The notes under the pieces are model-generated. The model searched no databases, had not been told where the DNA came from, and saw nothing but the letters and a program-made list of their open reading frames with translations. A stretch of DNA of 64,000 bases from assembly GCA_017962375.1 (NCBI GenBank), contig JAGCVJ010000010.1, positions 221,320 to 285,319 of the forward strand. The letters are read 5' to 3'. Source of the DNA: Bacteroidales bacterium. Lineage in GTDB: Bacteria > Bacteroidota > Bacteroidia > Bacteroidales > UBA932. Both the position numbers and the translations under genes were made by a program. Below are positions 41,654-50,647 of the stretch, piece by piece. Numbering within the stretch: the first letter of the stretch is position 1; each line of letters begins with the position of its first letter.

Positions 41654-42874
41654 TTATTCATATCGTATAGCTTCGATAGGGTCGAGGTTGGCGGCTTTCT
41701 TGGCAGGGTACCAGCCGAAGAAGATTCCCGTGATGGAGCAAACGGCGAAGCTGAGGATCACGCTCATTGGCTGGATGGCAATAGGCCAGCCGGCAAAGAA
41801 CTTGACTCCGTAGGCCGCTCCCACGCCCAGCAGCACTCCGATAAGGCCGCCGGTGATGCTTATCATCACGGCTTCTATGAGGAACTGCGTCAGGATGTCC
41901 AGGCCCCTGGCTCCCACGCTCATTCTAAGGCCGATTTCCTTGGTCCTCTCGGTAACGCTCACATACATAATATTCATGATGCCAATACCGCCCACAATCA
42001 GCGAAATGCCGGCTACGCAGGCCAGCAGTATGGTCATGGAAGTGGTGGTGGAAGTCATCATTGAGCTGAGCTCTTCCTGGCTTCGGACATTGAAGTTGTC
42101 CGCCTTGTCTGCCTGGAGCTTGTGGTTGGTGCGGAGAATCTCAGAAATCTCGTCTATGGCCTCGTTGGTCTGGCTTTCAGTTATCGCTGAGGCGTAAATC
42201 ATGGACAGATAGTTTACGGAGAGGATCCTCTTCATGACGGTTGTGTAAGGAGCCAGCACAACATCGTCCTGGTCTTGGCCCATAGTGTTGTAACCCTTTG
42301 ATTTGAGTACTCCTATGACCGTGAACGGCATATTCTTGAAGCGGATGATCTGGCCGACAGGATTCTCTCCTGCGGTGAAAAGGTTGTCCGCGATGGTTTT
42401 ACCTATGACGCAGACCTTGGCGCTCTGGGCAATGTCCACATCGTCGAACATTTCCCCGTCTTCCACCTCCAGCTGGCGGATTTTCAGATAGTCCTGGCTG
42501 ACTCCGCTTATAGAGGAGGAGTAGTTGTTGCCGCCGAAGATGAACTGCCCGCCGGAAGAAACGCTGGGGCTTATGGCCGCAACATACTGGCACTCTTCCT
42601 TCAGGGTGTTGTAGTCGCTGATTTTAAGTGTCTGCATATCAGACGATCCCATCCTCACTCCGCCACGCCTTTCCGCACCCGGCATTATCATTATCATATT
42701 GCTGCCCATCTTGGAGATCTGGCTCTGGATGCTCTGCTTGGAGCCTTGTCCGATGGCAAGCATCGTGATGACGGAAGCCACGCCGATGATGATTCCCAGC
42801 ATCGTGAGGAAGGTGCGCAACTTGTTGTTGGCTATGGCCTTGAGGGCAATCTTGAATAGATTCGACCAGTTCAT
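41654..42874 (-). CDS. macB: MacB-type ABC transporter permease
   Basis: A 406-residue inner-membrane protein of the MacB/FtsX class. It has one N-terminal helix after the coupling motif (KAIANNKLRTFLTMLGIIIGVAS), a large periplasmic domain (about residues 45-270) and three C-terminal helices (around 285-310, 335-360 and 370-392). In this class the permease drives mechanical movement of the periplasmic adaptor instead of pumping through itself. The ATP-binding subunit is a separate gene 2 bp upstream, unlike fused E. coli MacB. The ATG at 42874 is chosen over a TTG two codons earlier. Confidence 0.9.
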   Translation of the reverse strand: MNWSNLFKIALKAIANNKLRTFLTMLGIIIGVASVITMLAIGQGSKQSIQSQISKMGSNMIMIMPGAERRGGVRMGSSDMQTLKISDYNTLKEECQYVAAISPSVSSGGQFIFGGNNYSSSISGVSQDYLKIRQLEVEDGEMFDDVDIAQSAKVCVIGKTIADNLFTAGENPVGQIIRFKNMPFTVIGVLKSKGYNTMGQDQDDVVLAPYTTVMKRILSVNYLSMIYASAITESQTNEAIDEISEILRTNHKLQADKADNFNVRSQEELSSMMTSTTTSMTILLACVAGISLIVGGIGIMNIMYVSVTERTKEIGLRMSVGARGLDILTQFLIEAVMISITGGLIGVLLGVGAAYGVKFFAGWPIAIQPMSVILSFAVCSITGIFFGWYPAKKAANLDPIEAIRYE

Positions 42875-42876
42875 TC

Positions 42877-43635
42877 TCAATCCTCCTCGTTTTTAGGCAG
42901 GGCCGCCAGGCCTTCCTCTGCCGACAGTATGTTGTTATTGTAGGTGTCTTCACGGACTTTGCCGTCTGCCAGGAAGATGTTTCTCTGGCTGTACTGGGCG
43001 ATGTCAGGGTTATGGGTGACAAAGATTATGGTCTTGCCGTCTTTCCAGAGTTTCTGGAAGAGGACCAGTATCTCGAACGATGTCCTGGTGTCCAGGTTTC
43101 CCGTAGCCTCGTCGGCGAGGATAACGGCCGGATTGTTGACCAGAGCCCTGGCGATTGCAACTCTCTGCATCTGGCCTCCTGACATCTGGTTTGACTTGTG
43201 TTCCAGGCGGTTGCCCAGTCCCACCATCTGCAGGGCCTGGACGGCGGCCTCTCTTCTCTGCTTTGAATTGTACTTGGTGTTGTACATCAGCGGCAGTTCC
43301 ACGTTCTCTACGGCAGTGGTCTTGGCCAGCAGGTTGTAGCTCTGGAAGACGAACCCGATCTTGCGGTTTCTGAGTATGGCACGCTCGTTCTTGCTCATTT
43401 TCCTGACCGATACCCCGTCGAGATAATATTCTCCCGAAGTGGGGGTGTCCAGGCAGCCCAGGGTGTTCAGAAGGGTGGATTTTCCGCTTCCGGATTTTCC
43501 CATTATGGTCACGAACTCCCCTTCGTAGATCTTGAAACTCACGCCCCTCAGGGCACGGACGGTTTCTTCACCCACGATGAAGTCTCTCCTTATGTTCTGG
43601 AGGTCTATTACAACTTTTTTCTCGTTTTCTGCCAT
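42877..43635 (-). CDS. ABC transporter ATP-binding protein (MacB/LolD type)
   Basis: A 252-residue ATPase with Walker A GKSGSGKST, Q-loop FVFQSYNLLAKTT, signature MSGGQMQR, Walker B VILADEATGNLD and switch histidine in FVTHN. The sequence is the LolD/MacB subtype. It powers the permease encoded immediately downstream. It lies 6 bp after the adaptor gene in the same operon. Confidence 0.93.
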   Translation of the reverse strand: MAENEKKVVIDLQNIRRDFIVGEETVRALRGVSFKIYEGEFVTIMGKSGSGKSTLLNTLGCLDTPTSGEYYLDGVSVRKMSKNERAILRNRKIGFVFQSYNLLAKTTAVENVELPLMYNTKYNSKQRREAAVQALQMVGLGNRLEHKSNQMSGGQMQRVAIARALVNNPAVILADEATGNLDTRTSFEILVLFQKLWKDGKTIIFVTHNPDIAQYSQRNIFLADGKVREDTYNNNILSAEEGLAALPKNEED

Positions 43636-43641
43636 AGCCGG

Positions 43642-44859
43642 TTATCTCCTTGGGACTCCGCCTCTTCCGCCCGGCCTCTGAGGCATGAACGGATTGTTGG
43701 CGCCTTCGCTTGAAGCAGATTTCTTCACCTGTTCTTCCGTGCTGGCTTCCAGGACTATGACATCTCCTTCCTTTATATTGCCGCTGACTTCGGTGGCTAT
43801 CTTGCTGCTCATTCCGGTGGCTATCTGACGGCCCTTGAATACCTTGCCGTCCAGGGTCCAGATTATGGCCTGCCCCTTGGGAACTCTTGCCTGTGCGAGT
43901 TCCCTGGATGCCGGATCTATGCTGTAGCCCTGAACTCCGTCGTATTGCATCGGGTTGAACTTCAGGGCCTTTGGCTGAACGGTGAGCACTTCTCCGCTTT
44001 CCTTTGTAAAAATGGTGATGTTGGCGGTAAGGCCCGGCTTGAGTTTCAGGTCCGGGTTAGGTGCGTCCACCACGACCTCGTAGGTTACCACGTTGTTTGT
44101 GGTTGTGGCGTTCTGCCTTACCTGGGTGACTGTTCCGTTGAAGGTTTCTCCCACGTATGCATCTACGGTAAATTCAACTCTCTGTCCTTCAAGTACGCTG
44201 CCTATGTCGGCCTCGTCCACGCTGGCTATAACCCTCATCTGTGTCAGGTTGTTGGCTATATAGAACAAGGTAGGGGTGGAGAAGCTGGCCGCAACTGTCT
44301 GGCCTTCCTCCACGCTCTTGCTCAGCACCACTCCATCTATCGGGGAGGTGATGGTTGCGTATGAGAGGTTGGTCTTGGCTTTCTGGAGATTCTGGCTAGC
44401 CACTGAAAGCGAGCTCTTTGCACTCTGGAAGCTCTGCACGGCTGCCTCATACTCGTTGTCGGCGATAAGGCCCTTGTCGTGGAGTGTCTTCATCCTGTCG
44501 TGGTTGGATTTCTGGTAGTTGTAGTCGCTCTGGGCCTTGGCCAGGTTGCTCTGCTGGCTCTGGTACTCGCTCTGAAGGTTGGTCTTGTCAAGCTCGGCAA
44601 TCACCTGTCCTTTCTTTACCACGCTGTTGTAGTCTACGTAGAGTTTCTTCACGATACCGGATACCTGGGTACCCACTTCCACCTTCACTACCGGCTCGAT
44701 GGTTCCCGTGGCGGTTACGTAGTTGGTGATGACTCCGGTTTCCACCCTTGCCATCTTGAAGGCGATTTTGCTGCTTTCCTTCTTGGAACTGAGATACTGC
44801 CAAAGCGCTATCAGGCCCACAAGAACTATTATTCCAATCCAGATGTACTTCTTTTTCAT
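43642..44859 (-). CDS. macA: Periplasmic adaptor subunit (MacA/HlyD type)
   Basis: A 405-residue membrane-fusion protein. One N-terminal membrane helix (about 5-20) anchors it. A biotinyl-lipoyl-like motif (VKVEVGTQVSGIVKKLYVDYNS), a helical hairpin of about 90 residues (QSEYQSQQSNLAKAQSDYNY and on) and beta-barrel domains follow. The C-terminus is Gly/Arg/Pro-rich. It links the MacB permease and the TolC channel. It starts 22 bp after tolC's stop. Confidence 0.91.
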   Translation of the reverse strand: MKKKYIWIGIIVLVGLIALWQYLSSKKESSKIAFKMARVETGVITNYVTATGTIEPVVKVEVGTQVSGIVKKLYVDYNSVVKKGQVIAELDKTNLQSEYQSQQSNLAKAQSDYNYQKSNHDRMKTLHDKGLIADNEYEAAVQSFQSAKSSLSVASQNLQKAKTNLSYATITSPIDGVVLSKSVEEGQTVAASFSTPTLFYIANNLTQMRVIASVDEADIGSVLEGQRVEFTVDAYVGETFNGTVTQVRQNATTTNNVVTYEVVVDAPNPDLKLKPGLTANITIFTKESGEVLTVQPKALKFNPMQYDGVQGYSIDPASRELAQARVPKGQAIIWTLDGKVFKGRQIATGMSSKIATEVSGNIKEGDVIVLEASTEEQVKKSASSEGANNPFMPQRPGGRGGVPRR

Positions 44860-44881
44860 ATCGTTGATTATTATAAATATT

Positions 44882-46216
44882 CTAAATGTTGATTTCTATT
44901 CCGGTGTAGAACTTGAGTACCTGCAGGTTGTACAGCGCCATATATTTGGACTGTGCAAGAGACAGTTCCGCTGCCATGTAGGTGCTTCTCTCCTGTTCCA
45001 TCTCGGCGATGTTCTTCATGCCAAGATTGAATTGCTCAACTGCGAGCTCATAGCTTAGGCGGGCGCTCTCGTAGGCTTTCTTGGCGCTTATGTACTGCTG
45101 CTGGGAGTTGCGGGCGTTCAGGTAAACGGTCTCGATAGTTGTGTAGAGGTTGTCTTCCGCTTCCTCGGCTTCCAGCTTGGATTGCTCAAGATCGTTTCGT
45201 GCCTTTTCCACCGCGCTCTTATTCTGCCGCTGGCTGTAGATAGGGATGGAAAGGTTGAGGCCGAGGGAGTTGCTCCAGTTGTTCTTTAGCTGTCGGCCGA
45301 AGTTACCGCCGCTGCTGTTGTTGGTTCCGGAAGATGCAGAGAGCGAGAGCCTTGGGGCATATCCCATCTTTGCTCCCTTGAGGTTCAGTTCGCTGTTCTG
45401 GATGCCGATGTTTCCTATCTCTATTTCCGGACGGAGTTCCATTGCGCGGGCAAACACCTCATCCCTGGAAGGAAGGATCTCGAGAATTCTTTCCTCCGAT
45501 ATTTCCGGTGTTATGATGTCCAGAGCGTCTCTCTGCATCCTCATCGCGGTTTTCAGAGACAGCAGATCATTGTCATACTGGCTCTTGGCGTTGGTTATCT
45601 GATAGAGATCGGATGCGTTCTGGCTTTCCAGCTTTGCCACGTCGGCCTTGGACATGCTTCCGGCCTTGAGGAATTCCAGGCCTCTGTCCCACAGGGCCTT
45701 GGATGCGGCAGCATTCTCTTCCTTCATCTTGATGGTCTCCTTGTCGTAGAGAACCTGTATGTAAAGCTGTGCTATTCTTAGCTTGAGGTCCAGAATGCTT
45801 TTCTCCATGCTTAGATTCTGGATCTTCAGGCTGTTCTCGCTCTTTTCTATGTTTCTGCGGATGCTTCCTCCGTTATAGAGGGTCATTCCGGCCGATACGC
45901 CGTAGTTTCCGCCATAGCGGCTTTTTGAGGAAGCGCTGTTGAACCAGTTGTTGCTGACGCTCTGGCCCATGGAGGCGGATATGTCGGGGTATCTGGCGGC
46001 TTTGGCTGTGAGTACGTCTATCTTGGCATTCTCCATATTCAGCTGATTGGATTCAATGTCGTGGTTGTGCTCTACAGCGTAATCCGTGCACTCCCTGAGA
46101 GTCCATAGCCGCGATGCAGGGCTGTCTGTGTTTTGTGAAAAAGACTGTGAAACTGAAATAACCGGGAGCAGCAAAGACAGGAGAAGTCTGCTTACGTTGT
46201 TGATATAATGGGCCAT
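44882..46216 (-). CDS. TolC-family outer-membrane channel
   Basis: A 444-residue outer membrane efflux protein. A signal peptide (to about residue 28) is followed by two homologous halves with long amphipathic helices (VLTAKAARYPDISASMGQSVS in the first, ELNLKGAKMGYAPRLSLSAS in the second), the repeated layout of TolC. It is first in the TolC-MacA-ATPase-MacB-C69 operon, which forms a tripartite exporter. The substrate (drug, peptide or lipid) cannot be told. Confidence 0.9.
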   Translation of the reverse strand: MAHYINNVSRLLLSLLLPVISVSQSFSQNTDSPASRLWTLRECTDYAVEHNHDIESNQLNMENAKIDVLTAKAARYPDISASMGQSVSNNWFNSASSKSRYGGNYGVSAGMTLYNGGSIRRNIEKSENSLKIQNLSMEKSILDLKLRIAQLYIQVLYDKETIKMKEENAAASKALWDRGLEFLKAGSMSKADVAKLESQNASDLYQITNAKSQYDNDLLSLKTAMRMQRDALDIITPEISEERILEILPSRDEVFARAMELRPEIEIGNIGIQNSELNLKGAKMGYAPRLSLSASSGTNNSSGGNFGRQLKNNWSNSLGLNLSIPIYSQRQNKSAVEKARNDLEQSKLEAEEAEDNLYTTIETVYLNARNSQQQYISAKKAYESARLSYELAVEQFNLGMKNIAEMEQERSTYMAAELSLAQSKYMALYNLQVLKFYTGIEINI

Positions 46217-46300
46217 AATGATGCTGTGTTCTATTATGTCTGAATGTTCTCAATATGTAAATAAGATGCTCCAGACATTGTAAAGTTAAAAAAATCAGTG

Positions 46301-46308
46301 TAAATTTG
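46301..46308 (+). promoter_or_regulatory. -7 box TAAATTTG of the methyltransferase gene
   Basis: Exact TAnnTTTG match 16 bp before the ATG at 46325. Confidence 0.6.
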
Positions 46309-46324
46309 AAAAAATAAAATCGCG

Positions 46325-47410
46325 ATGAAATTAGAATCTCCGCTCAAGGAAAAATACGGAAAAGACAAAAAATCTATATTCGAAGCACAGCGTGCCGCTC
46401 AGGAAATTGCCTTTGCGCCGATTGCGTTCCAGGCTTCCAGGATGATGCTCAAATTGGGTGTATTCCAGGCTCTTAAGGATAATCCGGACGGTCTTTCAAT
46501 GGAAGAAATCGCCGAGAAGACCAATATCTCCAAATACGCTGCAAAGGTTCTGGTTGAGGCATCTTTGTCTATAGGCACGGTGATAGTGAAGGATGACAAA
46601 TTCTTCCTGACCAAGACCGGCTGGTATCTTCTCACTGACAAGATGACTAGGGTGAACATGGATTTTGTCAACGATGTCAACTATCTGGGATTCTTTCACT
46701 TGGAGGAGGCTCTGAAAGAGGGCAGACCTGCCGGGCTGAAGGCTCTGGGAGACTGGCCTACGGTTTATGACGGCCTTAAATATCTGGATGAGCCGGCCAA
46801 GAGCAGCTGGTTTGCCTTTGACCATTTCTATTCCGACCATTCATTTGACGAGGCTCTGGGGATTGTCTTTTCCAGGCCGGTGGGCAAACTGATGGATGTT
46901 GGCGGCAACACAGGCAAGTTCTCGATGAAATGTGTCGCGTACAACGATAAGGTAAACGTTACCGTCATGGACCTTCCCGGCCAGCTGGATATGCTCAAGG
47001 AGAACATCAAGGGCAAACCTGGCGCCGACAGGATCAGCACCTGCCCAAGAAACCTCCTCAAAGACTCTGACTATCCGAAAGGATTCGATGTCATCTGGAT
47101 GAGCCAGTTCCTGGACTGCTTCTCGGAAGAGCAGATATTCCAGATCGTCTCCAACGCCAAGCAAAGCCTGAACAAAGACGGCAGGCTCATCATTATGGAA
47201 AACCTCTGGGACAGGCAGCAGTACGAGACTGCAACTTACTGTCTTACAATGACCAGCCTCTACTTCACCGCCATTGCCAACGGCAATTCCAAGATGTACC
47301 ACAGCCAAGACTTCATAGACATCCTAACCCAAGCGGGTTACAAGATTGCCGCCATTCACGACAACGTTGGCGGCTACGGCCACACCATCCTGGAATGCAT
47401 TTTAAGTTAA
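46325..47410 (+). CDS. SAM-dependent O-methyltransferase-like protein
   Basis: A 361-residue cytoplasmic enzyme of the Methyltransf_2 type. Residues 20-100 form a winged-helix dimerisation domain (FQASRMMLKLGVFQAL, ISKYAAKVLVEAS). The Rossmann SAM domain starts at LMDVGGNTGKFSMK (about 190) with the glycine motif, then VTVMDLPGQL supplies the acidic ribose ligand, and SQFLDCFSEEQ matches the family block. The substrate is unknown. It is a single-gene unit between a divergent efflux operon and a terminator. Confidence 0.82.
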   Translation: MKLESPLKEKYGKDKKSIFEAQRAAQEIAFAPIAFQASRMMLKLGVFQALKDNPDGLSMEEIAEKTNISKYAAKVLVEASLSIGTVIVKDDKFFLTKTGWYLLTDKMTRVNMDFVNDVNYLGFFHLEEALKEGRPAGLKALGDWPTVYDGLKYLDEPAKSSWFAFDHFYSDHSFDEALGIVFSRPVGKLMDVGGNTGKFSMKCVAYNDKVNVTVMDLPGQLDMLKENIKGKPGADRISTCPRNLLKDSDYPKGFDVIWMSQFLDCFSEEQIFQIVSNAKQSLNKDGRLIIMENLWDRQQYETATYCLTMTSLYFTAIANGNSKMYHSQDFIDILTQAGYKIAAIHDNVGGYGHTILECILS

Positions 47411-47430
47411 AATGATTGGTCTAAACAAAT

Positions 47431-47478
47431 AGAGGGTGGCTGAAGTCTGTTTTGACTTTGAGTCACCCTCTTGTTTAA
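47431..47478. terminator. Bidirectional terminator
   Basis: GAGGGTG and CACCCTC arms with further pairing AAGTC/GACTT inside and T-rich ends; shared by the methyltransferase and the convergent Rpn-type gene. Confidence 0.85.
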
Positions 47479-47496
47479 TTATTTCACCGTAAAGCT

Positions 47497-48393
47497 TCAG
47501 AGCGATGCTAAGTCTTCTTTCTCGAGTCCAGTGCATTGAGAGATAGTCTCAATAGGTATGCCCTGCTTGAGCATCTTGGAAGCTATTTCTCTACGAGATG
47601 TTTCACGACCTTCTTCGCGGCCCTCTTCACGGCCTTCTTCGAGCCCTTCCTGGCGATACTCTTTCAAGGTTTCTTCGTACTCAAACTCGTTCATGACAGC
47701 TTTCTTGTAATTGTGTTTGTCGTTGCTTTTGTAAGTGTGAAGATCTGCAGCGTCAAACATCCGAACAAGCATATCGTCATCCATCACAGAAGGCCGCTCG
47801 TCGTAAGAAGCCATCGTCTTCATTGCCACTGCAAACTTGCTTAGAAAAGATGAATCCTCTTTCAGATCCTCCAGCTTATCTGCAAATTTAGGAAGTTCAA
47901 TAAAGATATGCAATATCTTGTCATTTAGAACGCTTGTTTTCTCAGCATCCATATCGCACAAGGCTAGACGGACAGGAGCATGCTTGACTTTCGGAAAGAT
48001 CTTTTCACCAGTAATGGCAATCAGGTAGGTTTTTTGAACACGGTAATCCCTGCTCTTGGAATAGGTGTAATTCTCAAGAATGGAGGCGGAAGTGTAAACC
48101 AAAGCCCTCTCTACAAAAGCCGTTTTGGCATAGTTCTGCATTTCCACGATTACTCTAGAACCATCTGTGCATTTGCAGTACACGTCAAAGCTCATGCGCC
48201 GGACGCTTCCAACAGGAACTAGCACGTCCCTGTCTAGATACTCCAGGTCTTCTATGACCCGGTCGTCGATGATTTTGTTTAACAGGCTGATAAGCAGCCC
48301 TTTGTTGATTTCGGAGCCGAAGAGTCTCTTGAAGCCCCAGTCTGAGGTCGGAATGATGTACCGTTGCCTCTCGTTGTAGATTTGTGACACCAT
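47497..48393 (-). CDS. Rpn/PDDEXK-family nuclease (transposase-like)
   Basis: A 298-residue protein of the Rpn (recombination-promoting nuclease) / PDDEXK_2 family. The N-terminus SDWGFKRLFGSEINKGLL is the family hallmark. The nuclease core has FDVYCKCTDGSRVIVEMQNY, with the D and the E-x-Q/K position. The C-terminus carries charged repeats (GLEEGREEGREEGRE), which in Rpn proteins vary in number through short DNA repeats, followed by a helix like a degenerate tail. Such proteins move or promote recombination without being a standard insertion sequence. No inverted ends were seen. Confidence 0.85.
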   Translation of the reverse strand: MVSQIYNERQRYIIPTSDWGFKRLFGSEINKGLLISLLNKIIDDRVIEDLEYLDRDVLVPVGSVRRMSFDVYCKCTDGSRVIVEMQNYAKTAFVERALVYTSASILENYTYSKSRDYRVQKTYLIAITGEKIFPKVKHAPVRLALCDMDAEKTSVLNDKILHIFIELPKFADKLEDLKEDSSFLSKFAVAMKTMASYDERPSVMDDDMLVRMFDAADLHTYKSNDKHNYKKAVMNEFEYEETLKEYRQEGLEEGREEGREEGRETSRREIASKMLKQGIPIETISQCTGLEKEDLASL

Positions 48394-48644
48394 AGTAACA
48401 CAGTGTTAAAGGTTAAACAAATCCGGAACGGCTAATGCCGCCCGACAATGTTACTATTAGCGCCCTGAATCGGGAATCTCAGCAGATTGGCAAAAAGCAA
48501 CGAGGCCCCCCGTAACTGGGTTTCTATTAATATACGACTCCGCTCTGCCTCAGCGATTCCCTCATCGCTTGATGCAAAGTTATATCTTAGTTGATGATTT
48601 TGTATTATATTTGAAAAGGAAAATAATTGAACCAATTACATACT
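48394..48644. other. Non-coding stretch beside the Rpn-type gene
   Basis: About 250 bp without a supported gene. It holds several small complementary blocks (AGCGA..TCGCT at 48560-48580, CTGA..TCAG, CCCGA..TCGGG), a C-rich spot and a -7 box at 48606. A 67-codon minus-strand frame exists but shows no protein-like character. It may be the flank of a mobile or repeated element. Confidence 0.45.
48606..48613 (+). promoter_or_regulatory. -7 box TATATTTG of the 48645 gene
   Basis: Exact TAnnTTTG match 31 bp before the ATG at 48645. Confidence 0.6.
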
Positions 48645-49796
48645 ATGAAAAAGATTGTTATCGCGATTATGCTTCTGGCATTGCCTGTATCGGGATTCTG
48701 CCAGTTTACTGAAGAAGGCTCAAAGATTGCAAAAAAGCATCTGGATGAGCTTCTGAATGATGCGGATGATGACCGCAAGATTGATCTGTATGCAGATTAT
48801 GACGTGGATGGTGACGGAGTGAACGAGCTGGTACTTGCCAGCTATGACCTGAAGCGCACCACGGTTTATTCCTTGAAGGCAGACAAGAAATTCCTTGAGC
48901 CTATGCCTCTTACAAACGAGCAGGTGGCTAAATTGCAGGACAGGAGCAATATGTATTATAATTCTGTAGCATATCTGCTGAGCGGCCTTATGCTGGACGA
49001 GGATGATCATCTGAAAGTGCTGGATCCTATGTTTATATGGGATGCAAACCTGGCCGGGAACCGCTTTACTTTTGACATTGGAAAGGATGATGCACTCGGA
49101 ACCAGGGACGATCTTCTTCCGCTGTATAACAAGATGGTGTTCAAGCCGCACGTGGGAGACGTTAAGTATATGGGCGTAAAGGAATGCGGCAAAGACTATT
49201 ATGACTATTCCCTTATCTGGAAGATGGTGGATCCTGAGTTCATCAAGAAAGAGTTCAGAGGCTACAGGAGCGAGGAGGTTGCCCCGATACTGTTCAAGGA
49301 AGGTTTTGACAAGACTATCCATCTTCTTAATTTCTCAAGATGGAAGAACGGCGAGCCTATAAAGACCGTGGGCAAAGACGTAAAGGATATTATTCTCAGA
49401 TATTACCGCACGGAAAAGATAGCCGGAATACGCTATGTGGCTGACTGCAAGGATAACGAGAGAAGCTGGTACAGAGTGGTATTTGCAAGGAAAGGAAACG
49501 TAGGGCACTGCGCGCTGGTATGTATAGCGGAAGGAGATGTGGCATCTGTATGGGATGAGTTCTGGGATCTGAACGAGTTTGGGGCAGATCCTAACGACCT
49601 GTGGTACGGCGGAAGCCTGGAGGAATTCTGGGGCTGGAAGCAGGTGGAATTCATGGCTATGTGGGGCTCGCCTAAGGGCCTGGAGATTGCTGTTAGATGG
49701 CCGTCTCTGGAAGGATTCCATTACAGTATCCTCCGCGAAGCTGGCAACAAGATAATGATTGCCTCAGACGAGTACCAGTATTTCGGAGCTTATTAG
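48645..49796 (+). CDS. Secreted protein with an aspartate-rich loop
   Basis: A 383-residue exported protein (signal peptide to about residue 20, SGFCQ). Near the N-terminus DYDVDGDGVNE (residues 51-61) looks like a calcium-binding DxDxDG loop as in VCBS/EF-hand-like repeats. The rest is rich in aromatic residues and has no known domain. Two lipoproteins at 50647-52021 carry the same kind of loop (DIDxDG). The ATG at 48645 is preferred to a TTG 18 bp earlier because it starts the signal peptide. It converges with the BASS gene, overlapping by 4 nt. Confidence 0.7.
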   Translation: MKKIVIAIMLLALPVSGFCQFTEEGSKIAKKHLDELLNDADDDRKIDLYADYDVDGDGVNELVLASYDLKRTTVYSLKADKKFLEPMPLTNEQVAKLQDRSNMYYNSVAYLLSGLMLDEDDHLKVLDPMFIWDANLAGNRFTFDIGKDDALGTRDDLLPLYNKMVFKPHVGDVKYMGVKECGKDYYDYSLIWKMVDPEFIKKEFRGYRSEEVAPILFKEGFDKTIHLLNFSRWKNGEPIKTVGKDVKDIILRYYRTEKIAGIRYVADCKDNERSWYRVVFARKGNVGHCALVCIAEGDVASVWDEFWDLNEFGADPNDLWYGGSLEEFWGWKQVEFMAMWGSPKGLEIAVRWPSLEGFHYSILREAGNKIMIASDEYQYFGAY

Positions 49797-50647
49797 TTTT
49801 TCTTTACAACGGCTACGTAAATAAGCAGCACAACGTTCATCAGCAGGGCATAGATTATGGCTGGGATGGCCAGAGCCGAGTTGTTGAAAATGAACGGGCT
49901 GGACGCTATGGCTATGGCTTGGGCGGCGTTCTGCATGCCCACTTCTATAATGATGGTCTTGCGGTCTCTTTTCTGGAGCTTTATTGCTCTGGAAATCAGA
50001 GCTGATACCGCAATGGAAAGAATCAGCATTGAAATAATAACCGCTCCCAGAAGCAGAATGTTCTCAGCGATGGTCTTGTGATGCTGGATGAAGAAGACTG
50101 CGGCAAGGAGCATCAGGGCCGGGAAGGCGATCTTGGAGATGACCTTGTCGGTTTTCCTGGCGGCGTTAGGCCAAAGCCTGGTCATAAGGAAGCCCAGGAG
50201 AATGGGAACGAACATCAGCACTATGTTCTGGATCAGGAGCTTGCCAACGGGAAGGTTTATGCTGCCGAACGCCTCGAATCCGCTGCAGCGGTTGAGGGCC
50301 ATCTGCAGTACAACGGGGATGGTGAACATGGTGATAATGCTGCTCAAGGCCGTGAGAGTGATGGAAAGAGCCACGTTTCCGCCCGCAATCTTGGAGAAGA
50401 CGTTGGAGGAACTGCCGCCGGGGCAGCAGGCAATCAGTATTACACCAATGTAGAACAGGGCAGGGAGGCTGAAGATTTCAGCAATGGCAAATGCCAAAGC
50501 CGGCAGAATGATCAGCTGGCCTACAAGGCCTGCAATAAGAGCCGCCGGCTTCTTTGCCAGAGTCTTGAAATCGCTGAGATTCAGGCTGAGACCCAGCCCG
50601 AACATCAAGACTATAAGAATCGGGATTACAATGAATATTGAATTCAT
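49793..50647 (-). CDS. Bile acid:sodium symporter family (BASS) transporter
   Basis: A 284-residue membrane protein with about nine or ten helices. Family motifs are visible: GLGLSLNLSDF near residue 20, GVILIACCPGGSSSNV (about 75-90) with the sodium-binding CPGGxxSN pattern, and a helical cross-over EVGMQNAAQAIAIA (about 236-250). Substrates of bacterial members include bile acids, pantoate and other organic anions; here it is unknown. Its ATG overlaps the preceding lipoprotein stop by one base. Confidence 0.88.
   Translation of the reverse strand: MNSIFIVIPILIVLMFGLGLSLNLSDFKTLAKKPAALIAGLVGQLIILPALAFAIAEIFSLPALFYIGVILIACCPGGSSSNVFSKIAGGNVALSITLTALSSIITMFTIPVVLQMALNRCSGFEAFGSINLPVGKLLIQNIVLMFVPILLGFLMTRLWPNAARKTDKVISKIAFPALMLLAAVFFIQHHKTIAENILLLGAVIISMLILSIAVSALISRAIKLQKRDRKTIIIEVGMQNAAQAIAIASSPFIFNNSALAIPAIIYALLMNVVLLIYVAVVKKN

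Noticed and set aside
47591-47652. Direct repeats in the Rpn-type gene as a possible CRISPR-like or att site
   Set aside because: They are the in-frame codons of the EGREEGRE repeat, a known feature of this protein family.
48432-48635. A 67-codon minus-strand frame beside the Rpn-type gene
   Set aside because: It starts inside the leader of the 48645 gene, has no ribosome site or motif, and probably reads through a repeat flank.
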